This document shows positions 1 to 9,300 of a stretch of 64,000 nt of DNA, piece after piece. The notes under the pieces are model-generated. The model was given only the letters and a program-made list of their open reading frames with translations. It had not been told where the DNA came from and did not search any database. Each line of letters opens with the position of its first letter. The first letter of the stretch is position 1. Origin of the DNA: Helicobacter sp. (GTDB taxonomy: Bacteria > Campylobacterota > Campylobacteria > Campylobacterales > Helicobacteraceae); contig NZ_JAAVGY010000003.1 in NCBI RefSeq assembly GCF_014799995.1, forward strand, positions 38,638 to 102,637. The letters are read 5' to 3'. Both the position numbers and the translations under genes were made by a program.

Positions 1-1719
1 ATCCAAGCTTGCGGCGCAATTAGTGCGCGGGAAATGAGCGCACAGGTAATGGACACAATGGAGATTGAAAAAGAACGTGGAATCACAATCAAAGCTCAAA
101 GTGTACGTTTAAACTACCATTATAAAGGCGAAAATTATATCTTGAATCTCATTGATACGCCCGGACACGTGGATTTTAGCTATGAAGTTTCGCGTTCTCT
201 TGCGTCTTGCGAGGGGGCATTGCTTGTTGTAGATGCAAGTCAAGGAGTGGAGGCGCAAACGATTGCAAATGTGTATATTGCGCTAGAAAATAACCTTGAG
301 ATTATCCCTGTGCTAAACAAAATTGATTTGCCTGCTGCGAATGTTGAACGCGTAACAAGTGAGATTGAACAAACCATAGGATTGGATTGTTCCAATATTT
401 TGCAGGTAAGTGCCAAGGCAAACATTGGAATCACGGAGTTATTAAATACGATTGTAGAAAAAATCCCAGCTCCAAGTGGCGATGTGAATGCTCCCACTAA
501 GGCATTGATTTATGATTCTTGGTTTGATAATTATTTAGGAGCACTTGCGCTTGTGCGTGTGTTTGAAGGAAGTATTAAGGTGGGGCAGAATCTTTATATT
601 ATGGGCAGTGGGAAGAATCACGAGGTGTTAGGGTTGATGTATCCTCACCCTTTGCATCAAGAAAAAACAAAAGTGATTCAAAGCGGAGAGATTGGAATCG
701 TGATTTTGGGGCTTAAAAATGTAACAGATATTGCAGTGGGCGACACGATGACAGACTTTAAGGTGCGCACAAAAGAGCCTGTGGCTGGATTTGAGCCGGC
801 AAAACCTTTTGTATTTGCAGGGATTTATCCGATTGATACAGACAAGTTTGAAGATTTACGTGATGCACTAGACAAATTAAAGCTGAATGATTCTAGCCTC
901 ACTTATGAGCCTGAAACTTCTGTCGCATTGGGTTTTGGATTCCGCATTGGGTTTTTGGGTCTTTTGCATATGGAAGTAGTCAAGGAACGGCTAGAACGCG
1001 AGTTTGGGCTTGATTTGATTGCGACTGCACCAACGGTTGTTTATGAAGTGAGTCAAACCAATGGTGAGATTGTTTATATTCAAAATCCAAGTGAATTGCC
1101 ACCAGAACAAAAAATCGCACAGATTAAAGAGCCTTATGTACGTGCAACGATTATTGTCCCTAGCGAATTTTTAGGCAATATCATTACGCTTCTAAACAAA
1201 AGACGTGGAATCCAAAAGAAAATGGAATATTTGCAAGAAACGCGTGTTTTGCTAGAGTATTGGATTCCAACAAATGAAATCGTAATGGACTTTTATGATA
1301 AATTAAAATCTTGCACCAAAGGCTATGCGAGTTTTGATTATGAACCTATTGATTATCAAGAGGGGGATTTGGTGAAGCTGGATATTCGTGTTGCTAATGA
1401 GATTGTAGATGCGCTTAGTATCATTGTGCCAAAATCCAAAGCCTATGAACGCGGTAAGGAATTGGTGGAGGCAATGAAAGAGATGATTCCGCGTCAGCTC
1501 TTTGAAGTGGCGATTCAAGCAAGCATAGGCAATAAAATCATTGCGCGCGAGACCGTCAAGTCAATGGGTAAGAATGTTACAGCAAAATGCTATGGAGGGG
1601 ATATTACGCGTAAGCGCAAGCTACTAGAAAAGCAAAAGGAAGGCAAAAAACGTATGAAAGCTATTGGTAAAGTTGCTTTGCCACAAGAAGCTTTCTTAGC
1701 AGTGCTAAAGATTGATTAA
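1..1719 (+). CDS. lepA: Elongation factor 4 (LepA), 5' end outside window
   Basis: Ribosome-associated translational GTPase that acts on stalled or mis-translocated ribosomes. The frame is open from base 1 (IQACGAISAREM...), so the true start lies upstream. Roughly 25 residues are missing, including the Walker A loop (from family knowledge). Visible are switch II with DTPGHVD, the NKID guanine-specificity motif, the EF-G-like domains, and the LepA-specific C-terminal domain with the lysine/arginine-rich end (KRMKAIGKVALPQEAF). EF-G domain IV is absent, as expected for LepA. The gene ends in a hairpin shared with the convergent gene at 1744-3846. Identification is secure. An internal ATG at base 34 is in frame but should not be taken as the start, since conserved LepA sequence runs in from upstream. 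Confidence 0.97.
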   Translation: MQACGAISAREMSAQVMDTMEIEKERGITIKAQSVRLNYHYKGENYILNLIDTPGHVDFSYEVSRSLASCEGALLVVDASQGVEAQTIANVYIALENNLEIIPVLNKIDLPAANVERVTSEIEQTIGLDCSNILQVSAKANIGITELLNTIVEKIPAPSGDVNAPTKALIYDSWFDNYLGALALVRVFEGSIKVGQNLYIMGSGKNHEVLGLMYPHPLHQEKTKVIQSGEIGIVILGLKNVTDIAVGDTMTDFKVRTKEPVAGFEPAKPFVFAGIYPIDTDKFEDLRDALDKLKLNDSSLTYEPETSVALGFGFRIGFLGLLHMEVVKERLEREFGLDLIATAPTVVYEVSQTNGEIVYIQNPSELPPEQKIAQIKEPYVRATIIVPSEFLGNIITLLNKRRGIQKKMEYLQETRVLLEYWIPTNEIVMDFYDKLKSCTKGYASFDYEPIDYQEGDLVKLDIRVANEIVDALSIIVPKSKAYERGKELVEAMKEMIPRQLFEVAIQASIGNKIIARETVKSMGKNVTAKCYGGDITRKRKLLEKQKEGKKRMKAIGKVALPQEAFLAVLKID

Positions 1720-1723
1720 GATT

Positions 1724-1740
1724 GCGAGATAGAATCTCGC
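1724..1740. terminator. Hairpin between convergent genes
   Basis: Perfect 7-bp stem GCGAGAT / ATCTCGC with a 3-nt AGA loop, sitting 4 bases after the lepA stop and 3 bases from the stop of the convergent gene. The following sequence (TAATTATT) is only moderately T-rich. Position and symmetry fit a bidirectional terminator. Confidence 0.6.
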
Positions 1741-1743
1741 TAA

Positions 1744-3846
1744 TTATTGGTCTTTAGGAGCTTCTGCTGCGGGTTGTTGTGCGACTTGTGGATATTCTTC
1801 AACTTGTTCTTTAACTGCAACAAAAATCATTACATAAAGCGAACGTTTTGTGTATTCGGTAAAAGCACTTTGGGCAGGGTTACATACTTCGCTACAAATC
1901 AAATAATGTTTTTGTCCAATCGGAATAATTTTTTTGAAACTTTTTAAATTTTTGAAGTCAAATTTTTCAGTTAAATTATAGTTTTCAAAATTAAAATCCT
2001 CTTTTGTAGTTGCTAGGATATTTTTTTGACTATCAAATGCAACGCCAAAGATTTCACTTTTATCTGATAAAACCGCAGAATCTTCTTTAGGCAAAGCATT
2101 AGTTAAAAATTCTTGAATTTTATTGGAATCCAAAACATAAAGCAAACCACCCAAGAAGCGATTATTTTCCCCTTTGATAACATTATAGAAAAGGAATGTT
2201 TTTTTGTTGTCATAGAAGATTGTGGGTTCATAGTTTGAGGTGATGAGGTTATCAGTATTGCTACTAAGGCGGTCAATAATGCTAACTTTTTTTGCATTAT
2301 ATTGTGCATCGTCTAAAGCGTTTTGCAAGGTATTACCCTCTTTATCAAACAAAATGATATTATAAAAGTTTCTAAATGTTTCTTTTAAATGCTCTAAAAG
2401 TGTTTTTGTGTTTGTAAGTGTTTCAGGTGTGAGATTCCCTTGTGCGTGTTCGCTCAAATAAGCTTTAAATTCTGTTTCGTTTTTTATCCAATTGGAATCC
2501 TTGCCGCATTCTTTAAAGAGGCTATCCATCATTAGCACAGAGTATTGAGAATAATAGCTAATGACATTAAAGAGCGCATTATAAATTCCTTTTTGTAGCT
2601 CTTCTGTAGATTGGACACAGAGTGTATTCATTTCTTCGCTTAGGATTCGGATATTGTTTAGAATCGGATTGAGCGCATAGGAGTGGCTTTTAGACGCAAT
2701 GATTTCACCATTAATAACAACATCTCCCAATTCCTCGTTGATATTCTCGCTTTCTGCAATCACCATATCCAAGTCTTTTGTAACCAATAAAGAATTTTCC
2801 AATAAAAAGGGGTCAATTTTATGATTGGTTTGTTTTTTGGTGTCAAACGCAATGTAAAGCGGCACGATTCTACAAATACGCCATTGTTCAGCAATGCTTG
2901 TAAAGCCGCCTATGTTTCCAATTTCTCGTAATGCAACCATACAAGCTTTAGAACGATATTCTAAAAAGGTATAGTCTTTGTGCTCTGCAAGATTGAGTAA
3001 TTGCCCATTTGGAAATACACGCGTATTATCGGAAAACAAAATATGATTTTTAGAATCAATGATAATAAGGTTGGATTGTGGCAAACGATAGGGGAAACTT
3101 TCAAGGATTGTTTTGTATTCTTCTTGAAAATTAATAACTAAAACCAATGTGATAATGGGTGCTTGCTCTTTGCTTTGGCGCAAAGGCACGACAAAGAAAA
3201 ATTCTGTTCTTTCTTGCTCTTGTTCTTTGGTGTTATAGAAATCAACCTTTTGGTAAAATTCTCCATAGCTTTCCAACTTGTGCGCTTCGAGGACAGATGC
3301 TAATTTGGTTTTATAGGCAATAGCGTATTTTTGTCCTAAATCAATCGTTTGCAAAAGCGAACCATCATTTTCATAAAGCAATATATCTTTATATAATGTA
3401 CTATTAGAACCAAATTTTTTAAGATAAGAGGTAATCGTTTCTAAGGCTGCTTTGGATTTTTCTGGGTCTTTACCTTTATGGGAATCAAATTCTAGGCATA
3501 AGTTTAGTAAATGCCTGCTGTTTGCGAGTTGCAAAATGTCTTCGTGGCGATTATGAAAATAGAATTTTAAAATTTCAGAAACAATTTTGACTGAAGTGTC
3601 CGCCTCTTCATAGGAATTGAAAAAGTTTTGCTCTAATATGGTTTCAATGAGTTTATCTTGAAGATTTTCAAACTTTTCTTGCGTCTCTTCCATATAAGTA
3701 AAGAGGTTTTCCGCAATATCAAGTGAGCTGATTTTTCCTGTTAATGTCGTTTTGCTAAGTAGGTTGTTGAATGACGCAAATTGAGATTCATAACGTTGAA
3801 CCATTGGCATATAGTTACTTAGAAGTTTGATGGTTGAAGACTCCAT
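1744..3846 (-). CDS. Cytoplasmic protein with two Cache/PDC-like sensor regions
   Basis: A 700-residue protein without signal peptide or membrane segment. Residues about 1-130 look helical. About 150-330 (LYENDGSLLQTID..., ILVINF-like strands, IIIDSKNHILFSD) and about 500-660 (IILFDKEGNTLQ, TSNYEPTIFY, GGLLYVLDSNKIQEFL, FGVAFDSQKNILATT) each resemble a Cache/PDC ligand-binding fold. These are normally extracytoplasmic halves of chemoreceptors; here no HAMP, methyl-accepting, kinase or GGDEF domain follows. The C-terminus ends in a short Pro/Ala/Gln tail. It is convergent to lepA and upstream of glnA on the same strand, with its own promoter-like TATAAT. I recall similar annotated proteins in Campylobacterota but no named gene. 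The domain call is by eye, and the function (soluble sensor?) is inference. Confidence 0.6.
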   Translation of the reverse strand: MESSTIKLLSNYMPMVQRYESQFASFNNLLSKTTLTGKISSLDIAENLFTYMEETQEKFENLQDKLIETILEQNFFNSYEEADTSVKIVSEILKFYFHNRHEDILQLANSRHLLNLCLEFDSHKGKDPEKSKAALETITSYLKKFGSNSTLYKDILLYENDGSLLQTIDLGQKYAIAYKTKLASVLEAHKLESYGEFYQKVDFYNTKEQEQERTEFFFVVPLRQSKEQAPIITLVLVINFQEEYKTILESFPYRLPQSNLIIIDSKNHILFSDNTRVFPNGQLLNLAEHKDYTFLEYRSKACMVALREIGNIGGFTSIAEQWRICRIVPLYIAFDTKKQTNHKIDPFLLENSLLVTKDLDMVIAESENINEELGDVVINGEIIASKSHSYALNPILNNIRILSEEMNTLCVQSTEELQKGIYNALFNVISYYSQYSVLMMDSLFKECGKDSNWIKNETEFKAYLSEHAQGNLTPETLTNTKTLLEHLKETFRNFYNIILFDKEGNTLQNALDDAQYNAKKVSIIDRLSSNTDNLITSNYEPTIFYDNKKTFLFYNVIKGENNRFLGGLLYVLDSNKIQEFLTNALPKEDSAVLSDKSEIFGVAFDSQKNILATTKEDFNFENYNLTEKFDFKNLKSFKKIIPIGQKHYLICSEVCNPAQSAFTEYTKRSLYVMIFVAVKEQVEEYPQVAQQPAAEAPKDQ

Positions 3847-3882
3847 ATTAAATCCCTAAAAATTAAAATGATAGAATTTTTT

Positions 3883-3888
3883 ATTATA
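3883..3888 (-). promoter_or_regulatory. Candidate -10 box for the 1744-3846 gene
   Basis: On the minus strand TATAAT lies about 37 bases before the ATG at 3846, in a very AT-rich stretch without an obvious -35, as is usual for housekeeping promoters in Campylobacterota. Confidence 0.45.
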
Positions 3889-3977
3889 ACAAAATTTTAG
3901 ATATTTTAAAATAAAATTGACTTGATAGGAAAAGTTTATGATGAAATCTTTATCGCGATGATTTTGATTGGTGTTGT

Positions 3978-4005
3978 GGCTTGCAATTTAACAGAATTGC
4001 AAGCC
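3978..4005 (-). terminator. Strong hairpin downstream of glnA
   Basis: Perfect 11-bp inverted repeat GGCTTGCAATT / AATTGCAAGCC with a 6-nt loop, starting 15 bases beyond the glnA stop codon. No clear T-run follows on the minus strand, so it may be a terminator of limited strength or an mRNA 3'-end stabiliser. Confidence 0.5.
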
Positions 4006-4020
4006 ATATTCAAGATTATC

Positions 4021-5457
4021 TTAGCAGCTATAAGTTGTGATAAATTCAAAAGGATGCGGACGTGCTTCCCAGGGCCAAATTTCGGTTTCAAATTTGTATT
4101 GCTTGTAAGTCTGAATGAAATCTTCAGTGAAGACTTTGCCTGCTTTGAAAAATTCTTTATCCAATAGCATTTCTTCTATCGCACTTCTTAGAGTGTGTGG
4201 AAGTTGTTTAATGCCTTTTTCACGAATCTCATCTAGGGTGAGTTCAAAGAGATTCACTTCCATAGGAGCACCGGGGTTTGTTTTATTGATGATTCCATCT
4301 AAGCCACCCATTAGAAGTGCTGCAAAGGCTAGGTAGGGATTGCTTGAGCTATCGGGGAAGCGAAATTCCATTCTTTTTGCTTTTTCTCCGCTATTATAAG
4401 GAATCCTAATGCTTGCACTGCGATTCTGTGCGGAGTAAGTTAAAATGCTTGGTGCTTCAAACCCCGGAATCAATCGCTTGTAGGAGTTAGTGGAGGCATT
4501 GGTAAAAGCTGCAATGCTTCTTGCGTGTTTCAAGACACCGCCCAAGAAGTGCATTGCCATTTCGCTTAAGCCCTCATAAGCGTCTCCTGCGAAAAGATTT
4601 TTTCCATTTTTCCAAATGCTGATATGCGTGTGCATTCCGCTTCCATTATCGCCATAAAGTGGTTTTGGCATAAAAGTCGCTGTTTTGCCATTAAGGTGGG
4701 CAACCATTTTGACGACATATTTGAGCTTTTGGACATTGTCTGCTGCCTCTAGCATATCTCCAAATTTTATCCCCACTTCGCCTTGCCCTTGCGCCACTTC
4801 GTGATGCACGATAAAAGTCTCCAAGCCTACTTGGTTTAGCACTTTGACAATTTCTGCGCGTAAATCTACCATAGAATCCACCGGTGCGACAGGAAAATAG
4901 CCTCCTTTTGTGCCCGGACGATGTCCAAGATTCACCCCCTCATATTCTTTAGAGCGATTCCATTCTCCCTCTTCGGTATCAATTTCATAATATTGACAAT
5001 TTACAGAATCTTTCATCTTAATAGAATCAAAGATAAAAAATTCATTTTCAGGACCAAAATAAGCTATATCCCCGATTCCGCTTGTTTGTAGGTGTTTTAC
5101 CGCGCGTTTGACAATGCTACGTGGGCATTTGTCGTAAGGTTTGTTTTCATAAATATCCCACACATCACAAAACACTACCACCGTCGTATCCGCAGTAAAA
5201 GGGTCAATGAAATAACGCACAGGGTCTGGGATTAGAATCATATCTGATTTATTTACGGGTTGCCACGCAGGAAAAGAGCTTCCATCAAATGGAATCCCCT
5301 CAAAACTACTTTCATCAATAGAGCTTGCACTGAAAGAAAAATGATGCCAAACGCCTTTGATGTCTGTAACGCGGAAGTCAATAAACTCTACTTCATTTTC
5401 TTTACAAAAATCAAAAAATTGCTTAATTGCTTCTTTGCTAGCCACAGGTTTTTCCAT
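4021..5457 (-). CDS. glnA: Glutamine synthetase, type I
   Basis: Makes glutamine from glutamate, ammonia and ATP; the main cytoplasmic ammonia-assimilating enzyme. 478 residues, normal for the dodecameric type. Seen motifs: DGSSFPAW, GPENEFF, the ammonia/glutamate site around NGSGMHTHISIWKNG, RIPGFEAPS-like and RIPYNSG segments, and the MEFRFPDSSSNPYLAFAALLMGG block. I chose the ATG at 5457 (MEKPVASKEA) because AAGGA sits before it; the frame runs 47 codons further upstream but that part is low-complexity and unlike the family. Odd: the site that carries the adenylylated tyrosine in enteric enzymes (NLYDLP) reads NLFELT, with Phe404, so that control should be absent. The gene stands alone, with no glnB or glnE nearby. 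Confidence 0.96.
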   Translation of the reverse strand: MEKPVASKEAIKQFFDFCKENEVEFIDFRVTDIKGVWHHFSFSASSIDESSFEGIPFDGSSFPAWQPVNKSDMILIPDPVRYFIDPFTADTTVVVFCDVWDIYENKPYDKCPRSIVKRAVKHLQTSGIGDIAYFGPENEFFIFDSIKMKDSVNCQYYEIDTEEGEWNRSKEYEGVNLGHRPGTKGGYFPVAPVDSMVDLRAEIVKVLNQVGLETFIVHHEVAQGQGEVGIKFGDMLEAADNVQKLKYVVKMVAHLNGKTATFMPKPLYGDNGSGMHTHISIWKNGKNLFAGDAYEGLSEMAMHFLGGVLKHARSIAAFTNASTNSYKRLIPGFEAPSILTYSAQNRSASIRIPYNSGEKAKRMEFRFPDSSSNPYLAFAALLMGGLDGIINKTNPGAPMEVNLFELTLDEIREKGIKQLPHTLRSAIEEMLLDKEFFKAGKVFTEDFIQTYKQYKFETEIWPWEARPHPFEFITTYSC

Positions 5458-5560
5458 AAGATGAATCCTTGAGAATAAAATTTGCGCAATTCTACAAAGT
5501 TTTTGTTTAATTATGATTGAATAAAAACTTTCGTTTTTAACTCTAAAAGCGCAAAAGTAG

Positions 5561-5603
5561 TGCGTCCTTGCGAGGACTGCAAAAGCGAAGCAATCCATAA
5601 TCT
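5561..5603. repeat. Single copy of the palindromic intergenic repeat family
   Basis: A GTCxTTGCGAGG-like left flank, a variable core and the right flank GAAGCAATCCATAATCT. The same flanks recur at about 9801-9837, 12336-12703, 21244-21433 and 42388-42532. This copy lies between glnA and the DedA gene; the rest of the intergenic sequence is AT-rich with nothing recognisable. Confidence 0.6.
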
Positions 5604-5753
5604 TAATATATTCATCAAACTAATTAATGGAATCTTAAAGGATAAGATTTTGTATTTTTGTTTTTTAAAGCCATAAAAATAAGCAGAATCTACTACAAAA
5701 AAGAAAAATTTTGCTAAAGTTTTATTCCTGATTGCTAGAACTTAAGGACAGAT

Positions 5754-6314
5754 ATGCAAGAAACAATAGATTTAATTGCGAAATATGGCTATGCGATTTT
5801 ATTTTTATATTCCTTAGGGGGAGGATTTATTGCGCTCGTGGGTGCAAGCATTTTGAGCTTTGCGGGGAAAATGGATTTGAGCCTTAGTATCTTAGTAGCC
5901 GGTGTGGCAAATTTTTTGGGTGATTGGTTGCTTTTTTATCTTGCGCGTTATCAAAAGGCAATGATGCAGCCCTATCTTGCGACACATCGGCGCAAACTTG
6001 CCTTAGTGCATTTGCTTATGCGCAAGTATGGTTCGGTGATTTTAGTTATCAAAAAATATATTTATGGGTTTAAAACCCTCGTGCCGCTTGCGGTTGCACT
6101 AACCTCTTATTCTTTGGTGAAATTTAACCTTTATAATGCGATTGGTGCGGTGATTTGGAGTGTAAGCATCGGGGTTTTGGGATATTTTTCGGGTGGAATC
6201 CTCATCAAAGGTTTTGAGCTCATAGGGGATTATCCCGCCTTAGCTCCTGTGTTTTTGGTTGTCTTGTTGGGTGGGCTTTGGTTATGGTTAAGTCGTGCGA
6301 CAAAAAGGCGTTAA
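5754..6314 (+). CDS. DedA/VTT-family inner membrane protein
   Basis: 186 residues with four to five hydrophobic segments. The family (DedA, also called SNARE-associated or VTT) contains undecaprenyl-phosphate and phospholipid flippases; which lipid this one moves is unknown. The typical family features are visible: an N-terminal helix, the GASILSFAGKMDL re-entrant-like region, a basic cytoplasmic segment with HRRKLALVH, and a second re-entrant region (YIYGFKTLVPLAVALTSYS) followed by GAVIWSVSIGVLGYFSG. AAGGA precedes the ATG. The stop codon lies one base before the proposed start of metH, so the two genes are probably co-transcribed; I see no functional link. Confidence 0.85.
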   Translation: MQETIDLIAKYGYAILFLYSLGGGFIALVGASILSFAGKMDLSLSILVAGVANFLGDWLLFYLARYQKAMMQPYLATHRRKLALVHLLMRKYGSVILVIKKYIYGFKTLVPLAVALTSYSLVKFNLYNAIGAVIWSVSIGVLGYFSGGILIKGFELIGDYPALAPVFLVVLLGGLWLWLSRATKRR

Positions 6315-6315
6315 A

Positions 6316-9300
6316 TTGAGCATTCAAGAACTATTAAAAAAACGCGTCTTGATTCTTGATGGCGCAATGGGCACAGAGATTCAAAAGCAAGCCATTCCCA
6401 CTTGGGGAGAAAACGCACGAGGTGAGAAGCTAGAGGGCTGCTCCGAAGCTCTCAATCTCTATGCTTCGGAGGTGATTGCAGGGATTCACACGAGCTATTT
6501 ACAAGCAGGAGCGAATATCCTTAAAACCAATACTTTTGGCGTAATGCCTTGGGTATTGGCGGAGTATGGATTAGAATCCCAATGCAAAGAAATTGCAATA
6601 CGTGGAGTTCAGCTCGCAAAAGATTGTATGGAATCCTACCGCAAAAATGCGCTAGAAAATCAGCAGGACGCGCTTTTTGTCGCGGCTTCTTTAGGACCGG
6701 GCACAAAATTACCAAGTTTGGGGCATATTGATTATGAAACAATGTTTGAAGGATATTGTCAATGTGTAGAGGGATTTAGAGAAGCAAACGCGGATATTGT
6801 CTTGCTAGAGACTGCACAAGACCCTTTACAAATCAAAGCCGCTTTGCACGCGTGTGAGGCAATTGCTCCAGAGATTCCTATAATGGTGTCTGTTACGATT
6901 GAAACCAATGGAGCAATGCTAATCGGCACAGACATTACCACGCTTTTTCATATTTTAGAGCCTTTTTCACTGCTTTCTTTGGGAATGAATTGCGGGCTTG
7001 GACCGGATTTGGCGCGCAAGCATCTGCTTCATCTAAGCGAAGTGTGTAAATTCCCTATTTCAATCCATACCAATGCGGGTTTGCCAAGCAATCGTGGGGG
7101 TGTAACTTTCTATCCTATGGAGGCAGAGGAGTTTAGCGAGATTGAAAAGGGATTCTTAGAGATTCCCGGAGTGGCATTGCTTGGGGGTTGTTGCGGGACG
7201 ACGCCAGAGCATATTAGATTGCTTGTGCAGAAAACAAAAAATGCGATTCCCTTGCCACCAAAGGGGAATTATCAGCCGAGCATCGCTTCGCTTTTTGGCG
7301 CGTTAGAGCTCAAGCAAGAGCCCGCTCCACTGCTCATTGGTGAAAGGTCTAATGCCACAGGTTCTAAGGCGTTTCGTGAGTTACTACTCGCCGAAGATTA
7401 TGAAGGGGCATTGGGTGTCGGAAGTGCTCAAGTGCGTAGTGGGGCGCATTGCCTAGATGTTAGCGTAGCGTTTGCAGGGAGAGATGAAAGTCGTGATATG
7501 CGAGAACTCATTACGCGTTATGCAACTCATATTCCCTTGCCTCTAATGCCAGATTCCACGCAAGTTAGTGCGTTAGAAATCGCCTTAAAACTCATCGGCG
7601 GACGCCCTATTATTAATTCTGCTAACCTAGAAGACGGCGTAGAGAAGTTTGATAAAGTCGCGAAACTAGCAAAAAAATTTGGTGCGGTGCTTGTGTGTTT
7701 GAGCATTGACGAACAAGGAATGTGCAAGACTTTTGCGCGCAAAGTTGAATGTGCTAAAAGAATGATGGAACGCGCTGTAAATGTGCATAAACTGCGGGAA
7801 GAGGATATTATTTTTGATACGCTTACCTTTACGATTGGGAGCGGAGATGAGGAATATTTCACCGCAGGGATAGAGACGCTCAAAGCGATTCAAGAACTAC
7901 ACAGGCTTTATCCTAAAGCCGGAAGCACTTTAGGGCTTTCTAATATCTCCTTTGGCTTGAGCAAAGAGGGGAGAATTTGCTTAAACTCTGTCTTCTTGCA
8001 CCACGCTATTTTAAGCGGTTTAAGCACTGCAATTGTAAATGTCGCGCATTTGATTCCGTATGCGCAAATGGAGAAAGAGGACATTCAAGTTTGCGAGGAT
8101 TTGATTTTTAACGATTCCCGCACAAGTGAGCCTCTTTATGCGTTTATTAAGCATTTTGAATCCAAAGCAGGTATGCAGTTGCAAAGCACAAAAGAGGAGG
8201 AGAATTTAAGCAAGGAAGAAAGAATCGCTAAATACTTAATTAATGGTGATTTGACTGCAATGCAAAAACTTCTGCCCCTAGCAAAAGAAAGCATTTCTCC
8301 TGAAAGAATTATCAATGAGATTCTAATTGACGCGATGAAAGTCGTAGGCGAGAAGTTTGGCAAGGGTGAAATGCAGCTGCCTTTTGTCTTACAGAGTGCG
8401 GAGGTGATGAAAAAGAGTGTAGATTACCTCAATGAATTTTTACCCAAAAAACAAAGCAAGCATAAAACAACCATTGTGCTTGGCACGGTCAAAGGTGATG
8501 TGCATGATGTGGGTAAAAATTTAGTAGATATTATCTTAAGCAATAATGGTTTTGAAGTGATTAATATCGGAATCAAGGCGGAATTAGAGCGGTTTTTGGA
8601 AGTCATAGAATCAAGAAAGGTAGATTGTATCGGAATGAGTGGCTTGCTCGTCAAATCTACTTTGGTGATGAAAGAAAACTTAGAGGAGCTTAAAAATCGT
8701 GGAATCACGATTCCTATTATGCTCGGCGGTGCGGCACTTAATCGGAATTTTGTAGAGGAATACTGCAAGCCAAATTATGATGGCATTATTTTCTATTGTA
8801 AAGACGCCTTTGATAGTGTGGCGGCAATGCAAATCATTCAGAGTGGAGACTTTAGCGATTTGACTTTGCCAAGCCAGAGGGCGCATTCAAAGGCGAGTGA
8901 GGCAGAAAGTCGCAAGGAATCGCGTTTAGCCCAAAAACTCGCAAAAACAAGCGTGCAAGATTCTAAACCCTTGCCGACACAATGTGAATTAAGCTTTGAA
9001 TATCCTACTTATCAAGTGCCATTTTTGGGGCGCAAAGTCTTGTCTTTAAACGAAAAAGAGATAGAGGAAGTCTTCGGACTTCTTGATAAAGACTTGTTGT
9101 TTAAGCATCGTTGGGGTTATAGCAAACTCAAGAAAGACGAATATTTGGAGTTAAAGAGACGCGAATTAGAGCCGATGTTTGAGACGCTCAAGCAAGAATT
9201 AATCACGCAAGGAATCTTTGCGCCTATTGTGCTTTATGGATATTTCCACACGCGCACAAAGAAGCCAGAGAATTTAGAAGAGGGCTTGATTTTGGAGTTA

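Noticed and set aside
5458..5598. 47-codon N-terminal extension of glutamine synthetase
   Set aside because: It crosses a copy of the dispersed repeat, has no family similarity, and the ATG at 5457 has its own ribosome-binding site.
7527..7883. 118-codon minus-strand frame inside metH
   Set aside because: It lies wholly inside the pterin domain of metH, with no start signal and Ser/Thr-rich composition typical of an antisense shadow.
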